Part shown: positions 19,147 to 29,019 of the stretch, in pieces | Layout of the letters: each line of letters starts with the position of its first letter | Numbering within the stretch: position 1 is the first letter of the stretch | Assembly (NCBI RefSeq): GCF_027571385.1 | Contig: NZ_CP085636.1 | Location: 4,530,001 to 4,594,000 of the forward strand | Origin: Shewanella sp. MTB7 | GTDB taxonomy: Bacteria > Pseudomonadota > Gammaproteobacteria > Enterobacterales > Shewanellaceae | Length of the DNA stretch: 64,000 bases | Reading direction: 5' to 3' | Translations under genes and position numbers: made by a program | Notes under the pieces: generated by a model | What the model was told of the DNA's origin: nothing | What the model saw: the letters and a program-made list of their open reading frames with translations, nothing else | The model's database searches: none

Positions 19147-20196
19147 ATGTTGAGTAACATAATAAAAAATTGTTTTATTAGCGCTATCATTTCAATGTTA
19201 TATATTAGCCCTCAGGTACTTGCTGATGATACTGATGTTGAAAATTTTATAGGCTTTTTCAATAGTATAGGTAATCCAAATTATAACTATACTGACAGTA
19301 ACACTGGCACCATCTACCCAGACAACAATCCACCATCTGTCAATAAAGCTCGCGGTGCACTGCAAATGCTTGAGTTTGCAGAAGCGTCTTATACAAGTGA
19401 ACAAACCCCTAATGGATGGTCAAGACTGGAGGAACATGCAGAGGATTCTGGATTTAACGCTGTCGTATTTAGAGCTGAACCACACATAATCATCGCTTAT
19501 CGAGGTAGTGAGCTTGGTAGTTCTGATTGGGTAACTGATGGAGAACTCACCGCAGGAGAGTTCCCCGAGCAGTATGCTCAGGCTATGGAGCTTGCCGAAA
19601 GTATCAAGGACCGTTACCCCAACGATGAGATCAAGCTTACTGGCCATAGTTTAGGCGGCGGACTCGCCACCGTGTCGGCTTTACACTCAGGTCTTAGCTC
19701 AACAGTATTTGATGCCACAGGGATCAACAACAATATATATCAGAATTTAATCAATGAGAAAGGAGAGGCTAGGGTTAAATTAAATGCTAAGTTAATTACC
19801 AATTTTAATCTTGAAGGGGAATTTGTTTCCGATACCGATCATCAACAAGATGCCGATGTTGTGGGTAATTTAGAGTCAGGAACTTTGCAATATGGAGATA
19901 TATATTATCTTTCTGACAATAGATTCAACCCAATAATTTTTAGCCACTATCGAGTATTACCACTCGCTAAACACCTCACTCCACCATTGAGGGAGGAACT
20001 TAGTTTCCTATCTAATCCTTTTCATCGGTATAATCCATTTAACCTTAATGGAGCAAATAATGATATTAACCCATTTAACTTATATGTTGATTTAACCCCT
20101 GACGATATTGATATTGCCTTCTTCGTCATATTCTACATAGGCAATTCGCTCCCAAGTTTGATTAATGATTTTAATAGCATTATAAACAATCATTAA
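19147..20196 (+). CDS. secreted class 3 (alpha/beta hydrolase) lipase
   Basis: A 349-residue protein starting MLSNIIKNCF. This ATG is chosen over an in-frame GTG at 19135 because GGAG lies seven bases before it and a signal peptide (about 1-26, cleaved near VLA-DD) then follows at once. The nucleophile motif GHSLGGG has Ser168, and the preceding IIAYRGSELGSSDWVTDGEL is the usual lid and oxyanion region of fungal-type class 3 lipases. Later Asp and His residues complete the triad, but their identity is uncertain. The likely substrates are triglycerides or phospholipids outside the cell. AT-rich flanks of several hundred bases on both sides set it apart as a stand-alone unit. Confidence 0.8.
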   Translation: MLSNIIKNCFISAIISMLYISPQVLADDTDVENFIGFFNSIGNPNYNYTDSNTGTIYPDNNPPSVNKARGALQMLEFAEASYTSEQTPNGWSRLEEHAEDSGFNAVVFRAEPHIIIAYRGSELGSSDWVTDGELTAGEFPEQYAQAMELAESIKDRYPNDEIKLTGHSLGGGLATVSALHSGLSSTVFDATGINNNIYQNLINEKGEARVKLNAKLITNFNLEGEFVSDTDHQQDADVVGNLESGTLQYGDIYYLSDNRFNPIIFSHYRVLPLAKHLTPPLREELSFLSNPFHRYNPFNLNGANNDINPFNLYVDLTPDDIDIAFFVIFYIGNSLPSLINDFNSIINNH

Positions 20197-20879
20197 ACGT
20201 TATACTAATTATTCATTTAGAACAAAGGACTAACAGTGGAAAACCCCTTTTCCTCCTTCACTGCAATGGAATGCATTTAGTTAATCTTGTGCTTGATCTT
20301 TCAAATTTGTTCAAATTCAAAGTTAAAGTGAGAGTTGAAAACACAGGATGATGAATATCAGCTCCCTATGTATAACGGCATTCAGTAAAAATGGAGTATG
20401 ACTAGAGAGGTTTAATCTAATCAGAAGAATTGTTACAAACTTTATAAGTAGTAGATAAGTCGTAATTTTACAAATGAATTAAATATAAAAAAATGCATTT
20501 TAAAACAAACTACACGTATGCATTACCTCTACCCAAAATCAGAAACCCACTCCGAATATACGCCAAGCCACTAACTTATCTATTTAAAAATTAAACAACG
20601 TAAATTCACTGTCAATAAAACAACAAAATATTATAACTGATAAAGCATAAAAATGAACACAAATGAGCATAACCCATCAAAAATAGACAGTTTCATTTAA
20701 GTAAAAAAACAAATATAAAACTGATAGCGTTTTTGTATTTTAGACATAGTGGTGAAAATTTATCTGGGGCTAAGTTCGCAGGTACTTTTACGGTCTTATT
20801 TATTGAGTACGTTTAAATATTTCCATTAGTTTAATCCTCAATTTTGGATTAAAACTTCTGTCAAATCAATGAGGGTTTT
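20197..20879. other. 683-bp AT-rich intergenic stretch
   Basis: No coding frame, tRNA or repeat was found. A small hairpin GGAAAA/TTTTCC at 20238-20253 follows the lipase gene and could be a weak terminator. The rest is very AT-rich and probably contains the promoter of the protease gene, whose GAGGG ribosome binding site is at its end. Confidence 0.45.
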
Positions 20880-23357
20880 ATGAATATTAAATACATTAAA
20901 TATCTTGGCTTAGCAGGTGCGTTTCTTTGCTTAAGCGCACAGAGTGCTCAAGCACCTCTGTCCTTGTCTCAACCTGACATATTAAATCAAACAAAATTAC
21001 AAAAAATGCCGCCCTTGGATAACACCAAGCTCAGACAACGTGATGCGCTCGAACGGGCAACAAGCTCAGAAAACGTAATATTAAAATTTGCTGAGCCTAT
21101 CAAGGTGGCTATCACGCCTAGCGATTGGCAATCACAACGCCAAACTCAAAATGGCAAAACAAGTGATATGTCTGTTTGGCGTACCAAAATAGTCTCTTCC
21201 GGTGCATTATCCTTGAACTTCGGTTTTAGCGAATATTTTATGCCAGAAGGTGGCTCATTACATATTTACACTCCAGATTATGCTCAAAAAATTCGCCCCT
21301 TCACGGTGAAAGACAATGATGACCACGGTCAATTGTGGACGCCAATGTTAAAAGGCGACACCGTCATCATTGAGGTCAATGTCCCCACCAAGCAACTTAA
21401 GCAACTTAAGCTCAAACTCAGTGCCGTTAACCACGGTTACCTAGGATCAGACCCTAAAGACATCTATGAAACACTGTCTGGTTCTTGTAATGTCGATGTA
21501 TCGTGTAGCGCCGGAGACGAGTGGAGAGATCAGGTTCGCTCAGCTGCGGCAATTAGCTTGGGAGGCTCAGGATTCTGTTCAGGCGGCGCCTTAAATAACA
21601 CTGCAAACGATGGGCGTGGATTCTTCCTAACCGCCTTTCACTGTGGCATTAATGCAGGTAACGCGCCTTCACTGGTAACCTACTGGAATTTTGAGAACAG
21701 TTTTTGTCGTGCGCCTGACAGTGGCGACAGTGGTGGACCGGGTGATGGTACTTTGGATCAGTTTAATACTGGCGCGATCTTCCGTGCAGGTCACTCACCT
21801 TCTGACATGACCTTGGTCGAGCTCGATGATCCTTTTGATCCTGGTCATAACGTTTTCCTTGCTGGTTGGAATGCGGTAGATGAAACCTCGACTTCTGCTG
21901 TCGCCATTCATCACCCCAATGTAGATGAAAAGCGAATTAGCTTTGAGGATGACGCGACTACAATCACTTCCTATAGCGGTAACGCAACGCCAGGAGATGG
22001 CACCCATGTTCGCGTCATCGATTGGGATTTAGGGACGACCGAAGGTGGCTCATCAGGTTCTCATCTGTTCGATCAAAACAAACGCGTCATTGGACAACTC
22101 CACGGCGGCGGTGCAGCATGTGGCAATGACCAGTCTGATTGGTATGGTAGAATTCACACTTCATGGGATGGCGGCGGTACAGCTAGCACCCGTCTAAGTA
22201 CTTGGCTTGATCCGGAAAGTACTGGTCAAATGGCCATCGACGGCATGAATGCAACCGATCCTGGAGATAACCAACTTCCAGTTGCGAGCATCAATGGTCC
22301 ATACCTAGGCTTTGTTGATACCGTCGTTAACTTCAGCAGCACAGGATCTGAAGATCCAGATGGTACTATTGTCAGCTACCTTTGGGGCTTTGGCGATGAC
22401 AGTGATGCCAGTGAACTTGAAAATCCATCACACGTCTATTCTGCACGCGGAAACTTTGAAGTGTCTCTGAAAGTGACCGATGATGAAGGTGCATCAAGAA
22501 CAGCCTATACTCAGGCAGCTGTTTTCGATCAGGGTCAAGATGAACTCATTTCAGGTGAACCAAGAACCGATCTCAGCGCTGAAACCGGTGAGCCAATCTA
22601 CTTTTATATGCAAGTCCCCGCCAACGCCACGGCGTTGGAATTTGTCACCGCTGGCGCATCTGGTGATGCCGACCTGTATGTTAAGCAAGGTTCACTGCCG
22701 ACATTAAGCGACTATGATTGTCGCTCATTCTCTGGAAGCAGTAACGAGACTTGTAGCTTCCCGACACCTGAGGCTGGGGTCTGGTATGTGATGGTCAATG
22801 CTTATGCTACTTACGATGGACTGACACTCACTGGCTCATTTGAAGCCGATGAGACGAATCAGCCACCTGTCGCCAGTTTCGACGCCAGTTTTAATGATGC
22901 TGATGGAACCTTCACCAGCACCAGCACAGATGCTGATGGCAACATCGTTAGCTGGGCTTGGGATTTCGGAGATGGTAATACTGACACTGGAGAAAATACC
23001 AGCCATAGCTATATCAGCTCAGGAAACTACACCGTTTCCTTAACCGTTACTGATGATGGTGGTGCTCAAGAGACAGCGAGTCAGAGTTACGATGTTACTG
23101 TGCCGGTAAGCGATATCGAAGCCTCCATAATCCGCACACTTAAGTCACGTCGAGGCAGTGTGATGGTTGATCTGTCTTGGAATGGTGCAAACGGTGACAA
23201 GGTCAGCATCTATCGTGATGATGAGATGGTTGCTGAAACCAATAACGACGGCCGCTTCCGTGACCGCTTCAGAACCAATGCCGACAGTCCAGACAGCGTT
23301 GACTACAAAATTTGTGACGCTTCAGGCTGCTCTAACACCATGACCGCTAACTACTAG
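20880..23357 (+). CDS. secreted trypsin-like (lysyl endopeptidase type) protease with PKD and PPC domains
   Basis: An 825-residue exoprotease. Signal peptide 1-25 (cleaved after AQSAQA), a propeptide to about 195, then an S1-type catalytic domain. The triad is seen as His254 (TAFHCG), Asp309 (SDMTLVEL) and Ser392 (EGGSSGSHLFD), in the wording of Achromobacter and Lysobacter lysyl endopeptidases, with many cysteines for disulfides. A PKD domain follows (about 470-555), then a PPC domain (about 560-655), a second PKD domain (about 660-745) and a C-terminal beta-sandwich with two cysteines. PKD and PPC domains usually help bind large insoluble protein substrates and are often trimmed off after export, probably by type II secretion. 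Start supported by GAGGG seven bases upstream. Confidence 0.88.
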   Translation: MNIKYIKYLGLAGAFLCLSAQSAQAPLSLSQPDILNQTKLQKMPPLDNTKLRQRDALERATSSENVILKFAEPIKVAITPSDWQSQRQTQNGKTSDMSVWRTKIVSSGALSLNFGFSEYFMPEGGSLHIYTPDYAQKIRPFTVKDNDDHGQLWTPMLKGDTVIIEVNVPTKQLKQLKLKLSAVNHGYLGSDPKDIYETLSGSCNVDVSCSAGDEWRDQVRSAAAISLGGSGFCSGGALNNTANDGRGFFLTAFHCGINAGNAPSLVTYWNFENSFCRAPDSGDSGGPGDGTLDQFNTGAIFRAGHSPSDMTLVELDDPFDPGHNVFLAGWNAVDETSTSAVAIHHPNVDEKRISFEDDATTITSYSGNATPGDGTHVRVIDWDLGTTEGGSSGSHLFDQNKRVIGQLHGGGAACGNDQSDWYGRIHTSWDGGGTASTRLSTWLDPESTGQMAIDGMNATDPGDNQLPVASINGPYLGFVDTVVNFSSTGSEDPDGTIVSYLWGFGDDSDASELENPSHVYSARGNFEVSLKVTDDEGASRTAYTQAAVFDQGQDELISGEPRTDLSAETGEPIYFYMQVPANATALEFVTAGASGDADLYVKQGSLPTLSDYDCRSFSGSSNETCSFPTPEAGVWYVMVNAYATYDGLTLTGSFEADETNQPPVASFDASFNDADGTFTSTSTDADGNIVSWAWDFGDGNTDTGENTSHSYISSGNYTVSLTVTDDGGAQETASQSYDVTVPVSDIEASIIRTLKSRRGSVMVDLSWNGANGDKVSIYRDDEMVAETNNDGRFRDRFRTNADSPDSVDYKICDASGCSNTMTANY

Positions 23358-23759
23358 ATTTAATCCACTAAGAGGAAAAGACACGCTTTTCCTCTTATCT
23401 TTTACTCTCAATACACCTAAGCACCTAAGCAATAACAAAGCCATTCATCAACAACACACCTAGCTTATCGGCACTGTTCTATCCCAGTTCAATGATTAAA
23501 CTCATCAATATCAACACTAGCCACAACATGTAGGTAATTCGATATTTCCCCCCTCCCATAGACAGCAACATCCATAGCTAATAATGTATAGCAATGCACA
23601 AACAACCTGCTAATGTAAGCTCTTGTATCTATTGAGCGCCCATAGGGTCATACTGATATCGTTATGTACTGACCTTAATAGCGTCACTGCGTAACCTCAG
23701 TCCTCAGGTTGGCTCAAACTGACTTTAGATTTTAGAGTTTACCTAAAAAGGAAAGCATT
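23358..23759. other. intergenic stretch between protease and small basic protein genes
   Basis: Apart from the terminator at 23370-23400, these 402 bp show no supported gene. The last 30 bp carry the AAGGA ribosome binding site of the 38-residue gene. Confidence 0.45.
23370..23403 (+). terminator. intrinsic terminator of the protease gene
   Basis: AAGAGGAAAAG pairs exactly with CTTTTCCTCTT over a 5-nt loop, followed by ATCTTTT, 13 nt after the stop. Confidence 0.8.
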
Positions 23760-23876
23760 ATGAGTAAAGGCCAAGACAGTAAAAAAAATGTCAAAAAGAA
23801 ACCTCTTTTAACAGCAAAAGAGAAGAAAGCAGCAAAGGCTGCTAAGAAACCAGCAAGCGGTTCTGCCGTTCATTAA
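23760..23876 (+). CDS. small lysine-rich protein (38 residues)
   Basis: A 38-residue, strongly basic protein beginning MSKGQDSKKNVKKK and continuing with a KEKKAAKAAKK stretch. It has an AAGGA ribosome binding site six bases before the ATG and is followed immediately by an intrinsic terminator, which supports a real gene despite its size. From memory, similar short MSKGQD...KKKPL proteins occur in Shewanella and relatives; no function is known to me. Its charge suggests RNA or DNA contact, which is inference. Confidence 0.6.
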   Translation: MSKGQDSKKNVKKKPLLTAKEKKAAKAAKKPASGSAVH

Positions 23877-23881
23877 GCATC

Positions 23882-23915
23882 AAAAGGTCATCGAATTTTT
23901 TCGGTGACCTTTTTG
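23882..23915 (+). terminator. terminator of the small basic protein gene, overlapping the sulfatase 3' end
   Basis: AAAAGGTCA and TGACCTTTT form a 9-bp stem, extended inside by CGAA/TTCG, followed by T residues. The structure overlaps the last codons of the convergent sulfatase gene and can serve both strands. Confidence 0.7.
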
Positions 23916-25474
23916 AAGTTAGATGCATCAATGTTGTGCTCAGTGGGACGTGAATAGCCTTGCAGACGTATTTTCTGCAGTAACGTCTTAAGCTCTTCTG
24001 CCTTTTCAGGATGCTTTTCAATAACATTATGCCGTTGGCCACGATCGTTTTTTATATCAAACAATTGACCTTTCTCATTATCATCCGTTCGGTAACCATG
24101 CCTTTTCTGCCAATCGGCATAATTAAACCTGTCTAAGCGACCATTGTGATTACCTGTTTTAGCGGCAATTAAACTCCAGTCATGGCTGCGAATAGCATAG
24201 CTATTTTCATAGGTGTTATGAATAATCGAATCTCGTGTACTTCGTTTTGATTGACCCGTCCACAATGGCAGTAAATCATAAGAGTCTTCTGCAGCACTAT
24301 TAGGTAATTCAAAACCGACTAAACTAGCAAGTGTTGCCATAATGTCGATCTGAGACACCAACTCATCGGTGTTACTGTTCATAAGGACTTTCCTCGGCCA
24401 ACGCACTATCATAGGCACACGGTGCCCCCCTTCATATATATCTCGCTTTAATCCTCTATATGGAAAAGACGACCAGTGATCAAATTTTTCATCTCGTAAA
24501 TATGCATAATTCTCTGGCCCATTATCCGATGAAAAAATCACTAACGTATTGTCGGCAATACCCGCCTCATTTAATGCGGTTAACAACTGACCAATAGAGT
24601 CGTCGGTTTCAACCATCAAGTCACCATAGGGGCCTGCTTTAGACGTATTATCAAATTCATCATTAGGAATAATCGGCGCATGGGGTGAAGGATAGGCAAA
24701 ATATAAAAAAAATGGTTTATCACCTTTAGCCTGTTTTTTGATGTAATCAATTCCTTTTTGTGTGGTCATAGGAATATTCTCATAAGGATCCCAACCGGTG
24801 ATCATGGGTCCCTTTCTGTATTCCATTTTACCTTCTTTATTTTTCCAAAGTCTTGCATCAACCATAGTATCGGGGACTTCAGTTACACGATCATTTTCTA
24901 TCCAAACATAGGGAGGGAAATTAATCACAGTATCACCAAAATAATAATCAAAACCATGATCCAGTGGACCATCCGGTATCGCTTTAGACCAATCAAAATC
25001 CTCATGACTCACACCAAGGTTAACACCATTTTTGGGGCGAGCATCTTTACGAATAGCATCCCAGTTCCAACCAAGGTGCCATTTACCAATCGCTGCTGTG
25101 GTGTAACCTTTCTGTTGTAACATTTCAGGAAGAGTTAAACGCTCATCAGCAAAAACTGAAGGCCCGAAAGATTTAACAATACTATGGAATTTACGCCAAT
25201 GATAACGGCCCGTGAGTAGAGCATAACGTGAAGGTGAGCATATTCCTGATGAAGAGTGTGCATCAGTAAAACTCATCCCTTGAGCAGCCAGTTGATCTAA
25301 ATTAGGAGTGGGAATTTTGGAGTTTTGATTAAAACTGGTTAAATCACCTGAACCCATATCATCAGCATACAAAATAACAATATTGGGCTTAACCTCTGAA
25401 GCTAAAACATTGGTATGAGTAAACAAACCAATAACAAAGATAATATTTATTATCGTGACTAACTGTTTACACAT
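23888..25474 (-). CDS. secreted sulfatase (third gene of operon)
   Basis: A 528-residue alkaline-phosphatase-superfamily sulfatase. Signal peptide about 1-25. The metal-binding start NIVILYADDMGSGDL is followed by the activation motif at Cys79 (CSPSR-x4-LTGR); this cysteine must be converted to formylglycine by a separate enzyme not present in the window. The second half has IIFSSDNGPENY-type metal residues and a C-terminal FDIKNDRGQRHNVI motif. It probably removes sulfate esters from an algal or animal polysaccharide in the periplasm; the exact substrate cannot be read. It is 66 bp downstream of the second sulfatase gene and ends the operon. Confidence 0.87.
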   Translation of the reverse strand: MCKQLVTIINIIFVIGLFTHTNVLASEVKPNIVILYADDMGSGDLTSFNQNSKIPTPNLDQLAAQGMSFTDAHSSSGICSPSRYALLTGRYHWRKFHSIVKSFGPSVFADERLTLPEMLQQKGYTTAAIGKWHLGWNWDAIRKDARPKNGVNLGVSHEDFDWSKAIPDGPLDHGFDYYFGDTVINFPPYVWIENDRVTEVPDTMVDARLWKNKEGKMEYRKGPMITGWDPYENIPMTTQKGIDYIKKQAKGDKPFFLYFAYPSPHAPIIPNDEFDNTSKAGPYGDLMVETDDSIGQLLTALNEAGIADNTLVIFSSDNGPENYAYLRDEKFDHWSSFPYRGLKRDIYEGGHRVPMIVRWPRKVLMNSNTDELVSQIDIMATLASLVGFELPNSAAEDSYDLLPLWTGQSKRSTRDSIIHNTYENSYAIRSHDWSLIAAKTGNHNGRLDRFNYADWQKRHGYRTDDNEKGQLFDIKNDRGQRHNVIEKHPEKAEELKTLLQKIRLQGYSRPTEHNIDASNFKKVTEKIR

Positions 25475-25540
25475 ACATATTCCTCATAATAACTTACTCC
25501 ACAATTCGTGCTTGTTCGATAGCGGTTTAACCTTATTGAT

Positions 25541-27157
25541 TCAAAAACGTCTCTTTTCATTGATGTGAGTATTGAGCGGTTTATCGCCTCGGTACTCCTT
25601 AACCAAATCAGCATTTATTGTCCGCAATTTTTTGATGACTTTTTGGTTTGCAGGCTCCTTAATAAGGTTTTTAATCTCGTTCGGATCATTAACTAAATCA
25701 AACAACTCCTCATAAATAGGCTGTTCACCATTAATAGAAGAAACACTCATATCAGCATAAAGCTGATCATTTCTTTTATCAAAATAACGGATATATTTCC
25801 ATTGATGTGTTCTAACACCTTCCATACGAGGATAATTTTGAATGGTCATCATATTTTCAAGAAAAATTTCTTGTCGCCATTGAACTGTTTCAATTTGAAT
25901 ATCTTGCATTAATGGCTTCAAACTTTTACCTTGCATTTCATCAGGTACAGGCGTGTCGGTTAAATCAAGTAAGGTTGGTGCAAGATCAATCAAAGCGACG
26001 AGTTCATGACTTTTGTCTGCTTTATTTTTAATTCTAGGGTCATAAACCACCATTGGAATACATACCGATGGATCATAAAGGTGTACCTTCCCACCTAGAC
26101 CAAATTCACCATGCATCAAGCCATGATCAGAGGTAAAAACGATAATAGTATTATCTGCGATTTTTTGTTTTTCTAAATTACCAACTAATTTCCCTAGTAA
26201 CTTATCAATACCGGATATAGTTTGCATCTCTCTAATTTTACGCTCTTTCAAGTCATCTGCCGTTTTTACATAATTATAAGATTTGATATACTCGCCGCTG
26301 TAGACTGACTTTGGTAATTTAGGCATTTTGATATCTTTTTCTGCAATATAAGTTTCAGGAATAGTGACTTCAGCTAACTTGTCTCGATACGTTGTTTTAT
26401 ACAGTGCTAAATCACTATCTCGTAGTTGCATAGAGCCTGTGCTATTCGAATGAGGTACATTGAAATTGATTAATAAAGCAAAGGGCTGATCTTTAGGGCG
26501 ACTATCAAGAAAGGTATATCCTGCTTTAAACGCCTCATTTGGCTCCATAAAGTTTTCCATACCTTCTTCAAGGATCTCAATTTGGCTGTCTGCTTGTGCA
26601 TTTTTAAAAATAGCGTGACGTTTATGATCTTTTGGATAAAAGCTTAAATGACCATGACTGGCATACCAATAATCAAAACTACGCTCCATGACACCGCTGT
26701 TATAACCCAAAACACCTTGTGCATTTTTACCAATTGGAGTGTGATTTTTCCCCACCCAGCCAACAAAGTAACCAGCATCTTTGAGTAGCATTGGATAAGT
26801 TTGATTGTAAGCCTGCTGTATCATGCTGCTATTCGAATTAAAATTAATCCCGTGGCGTCGTTCGTATAAGCCGGTTAATAAGCTGGTACGACTTGGCATA
26901 CAGACCGCACTAGTAGCAAAGCCTTTAGTAAACACAGTGCCATTGCGAGCCAACTTATCAATATTGGGGGTTTTGATAATCGGATGACCTTCATAACCAG
27001 TCACTCCTACTTGCATATCATCAGCAAGAATAACAATTATATTAGGTCGGTTCCTTGCTTCATTAGCTAAGCTCGCTACAGTCGTATTTTTAGAAACATA
27101 ACAAGCTGCCACACTCAAAACAACGGCTATGCTTGATAATAATTTGAAAAGTTTCAT
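25541..27157 (-). CDS. sulfatase lipoprotein (second gene of operon)
   Basis: A 538-residue sulfatase. The N-terminus has a lipobox, VAAC with Cys19, after a short hydrophobic helix, so the protein is probably lipid-anchored in the envelope. NIIVILADDMQV holds the metal-binding aspartates, and Cys86 lies in CMPSRTSLLTG, the formylglycine motif. FTSDHGLMHGEFGLGGK is the second metal cluster, and the C-terminal EELFDLVNDPNEIKNL is typical of iduronate-sulfatase and heparan-type members. It is 60 bp from the upstream and 66 bp from the downstream sulfatase gene on the same strand, so the three are almost certainly co-transcribed and may act on one polysaccharide. Confidence 0.87.
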   Translation of the reverse strand: MKLFKLLSSIAVVLSVAACYVSKNTTVASLANEARNRPNIIVILADDMQVGVTGYEGHPIIKTPNIDKLARNGTVFTKGFATSAVCMPSRTSLLTGLYERRHGINFNSNSSMIQQAYNQTYPMLLKDAGYFVGWVGKNHTPIGKNAQGVLGYNSGVMERSFDYWYASHGHLSFYPKDHKRHAIFKNAQADSQIEILEEGMENFMEPNEAFKAGYTFLDSRPKDQPFALLINFNVPHSNSTGSMQLRDSDLALYKTTYRDKLAEVTIPETYIAEKDIKMPKLPKSVYSGEYIKSYNYVKTADDLKERKIREMQTISGIDKLLGKLVGNLEKQKIADNTIIVFTSDHGLMHGEFGLGGKVHLYDPSVCIPMVVYDPRIKNKADKSHELVALIDLAPTLLDLTDTPVPDEMQGKSLKPLMQDIQIETVQWRQEIFLENMMTIQNYPRMEGVRTHQWKYIRYFDKRNDQLYADMSVSSINGEQPIYEELFDLVNDPNEIKNLIKEPANQKVIKKLRTINADLVKEYRGDKPLNTHINEKRRF

Positions 27158-27217
27158 TTTAATTTTCCATCATTGAGACGAAGCTCATCGTCTTATATTC
27201 CACTTATGGCCACTCCC

Positions 27218-28702
27218 TTATGGGAAGCTTTGTGGCCAACTATCAACGACTTTGAAATTTTCATTTGGGTAATCTTCACCACGATGACTTGCTTTTGCCG
27301 AAGCAATGAATATTTTAATTTTTCTTGTCATTGCTTTAACTATTTGAGGGTGTTTCATTGCAATATCGGTTGTTTCACTCCGGTCTAACTTCAAATTATA
27401 TAACGTTGGTTTTTCAATATGATTAAAACTAGTTACTAACTTATAGTTGCCTTCTATTAGAGATAACTTATCTCTAATAGAAGGGATGGCTTTAGTGCGC
27501 TTCAATACTTGCTGCTCAGATTGCGTACTGTGAGAATTAGCGTTACCACCGACCAGTAATGATAAAATACTTGCGCCGTCTATTGGTCGATTATCAGGCA
27601 TTTGATAATCAACGATTTCATTAATGGTAGGCAGGTAATCTAATGTAGAGGAAGCTGTATTAATAGTACTGCCAGCTTTAATATTGCCAGGCCATAAAGC
27701 AAAAGTTGGTACGCGAACTCCCCCCTCGTATAAATCTCGTTTCCGCCCTTTTAAGCCATCAGTTACGCCCGCGCTCCTGCCGTTAGCTTTCTCACCTTCC
27801 GGACCATTGTCACTAGTAAAAGTAATTAAGGTATTTTTATCTATACCAAGTCGTTTTAGCTCGTCTCTAAGACGGCCGATCTGTTGGTCCATTTCAGTCA
27901 CTACGCCATAATAATGTGCCGCTTCACCATGACCTTTGTATTGTGCGAGATATTCAGGTCCTGCAACGACATCCATATGCGGTGCATGAAACCAAATAAC
28001 AGTGAAAAACACTTGCCCTTTTTTAACCGCTTTCTCTATAAAAGGTAACACCCTATCCATAACAACTTTACTTGCTCCCCCTTTTAAGCTGACATCAGCT
28101 GGTTCAAGTGCAACGCCGTCAAGCCCAAATGGGGTATTAACAGCTATTTTTCCTTTGGATGGATCCCACAAGGCTACCGCTGATTCAGTCACAAAGGAGC
28201 TATCATAACCATGCAAAGTAGGCGGAGAAAAGTTTTCTAAGGGTTTACGTTTCTTACCCTTAGCTGAAAAGTCTTTACTCAAAGTCCCTAAATGCCACTT
28301 ACCAAAATGTCCTGTCATGTAGCCCTTCTGCTGGAGAATTTCGCTTAGAGTGATCTCCTCTTTTGGTAAACGCCCAATATTTGCCCAGAATATGCCATAA
28401 CGATAATGATGACGCCCAGTAAGGAAGGTACCACGCGTAGGAGAACACACAGAACCGCCAGAATGAAAGTTAGTCATAACAACGCCTTCTTTGGCCATTT
28501 GATCTAGACTTGGCGTTTTGATGATATTGTTACCAGTAAAGCCCGTATCACCGTAACCAAGGTCGTCCGCCATAATAAGAATTATATTAGGTCGGTTAAC
28601 ATTGACCCTTTGGCTATTTTCAGCATAGGCAGACCAACTACTGAAAGCAGAAACTAACCTAACAAAAAAGCACAACACAGTATTATTAAAGGACTCTGTC
28701 AC
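27218..28702 (-). CDS. secreted sulfatase (first gene of operon)
   Basis: A 494-residue sulfatase. NIILIMADDLGYGDTG, the formylglycine motif at Cys86 (CSPTRGTFLTGR) and TFTSDNGPEGE are all present. The N-terminal part (CFFVRLVSAFSSWSAYA) behaves as a signal peptide. The start is uncertain: 28702 is a GTG with only a GGGG ten bases upstream, and a second in-frame GTG lies eight codons later. It is the first gene of the three-sulfatase operon and is divergent from the GntR-family gene, with a 22-bp palindrome in the shared promoter region. Confidence 0.85.
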   Translation of the reverse strand: MTESFNNTVLCFFVRLVSAFSSWSAYAENSQRVNVNRPNIILIMADDLGYGDTGFTGNNIIKTPSLDQMAKEGVVMTNFHSGGSVCSPTRGTFLTGRHHYRYGIFWANIGRLPKEEITLSEILQQKGYMTGHFGKWHLGTLSKDFSAKGKKRKPLENFSPPTLHGYDSSFVTESAVALWDPSKGKIAVNTPFGLDGVALEPADVSLKGGASKVVMDRVLPFIEKAVKKGQVFFTVIWFHAPHMDVVAGPEYLAQYKGHGEAAHYYGVVTEMDQQIGRLRDELKRLGIDKNTLITFTSDNGPEGEKANGRSAGVTDGLKGRKRDLYEGGVRVPTFALWPGNIKAGSTINTASSTLDYLPTINEIVDYQMPDNRPIDGASILSLLVGGNANSHSTQSEQQVLKRTKAIPSIRDKLSLIEGNYKLVTSFNHIEKPTLYNLKLDRSETTDIAMKHPQIVKAMTRKIKIFIASAKASHRGEDYPNENFKVVDSWPQSFP

Positions 28703-29019
28703 TTAAATAACCCCACTAAGCTTTTGAGATCGACGACGGTCGACTTCACGATAGATTAATATACATTTTTATTGGCACTTCAAACCCAACCGATAGTTCT
28801 TTTATATATAAAAGAACAACCCTACTTTGATGAAGCTAACAAGTCAAGCTCACAAAAACAACACCTTCACAACGTAAGTTATTAACCAACTGTATTTACT
28901 GACATAAAAATACAGGTGCTATTTGTTTAAATGTAGATTTACCATTAAATAACTGTAAGATTGGGTATAAAGAACATTTTGAATATACGAATAGATTAAG
29001 GACATTAAGGAAGCTTTAC
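28703..29019. other. divergent promoter region, sulfatase operon / GntR gene
   Basis: 317 bp with no coding frame. It contains the palindrome at 28797-28818 and AT-rich sequence suitable for promoters in both directions. Confidence 0.55.
28797..28818. promoter_or_regulatory. 22-bp perfect palindrome, candidate operator
   Basis: GTTCTTTTATA followed immediately by its exact reverse complement gives a perfect 22-bp dyad about 95 bp upstream of the first sulfatase gene and 200 bp upstream of the GntR gene. It is a natural candidate for binding by the neighbouring regulator, though it does not resemble the FadR-type TGGTnnnACCA wording. It could also act as a hairpin in RNA. Confidence 0.45.
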
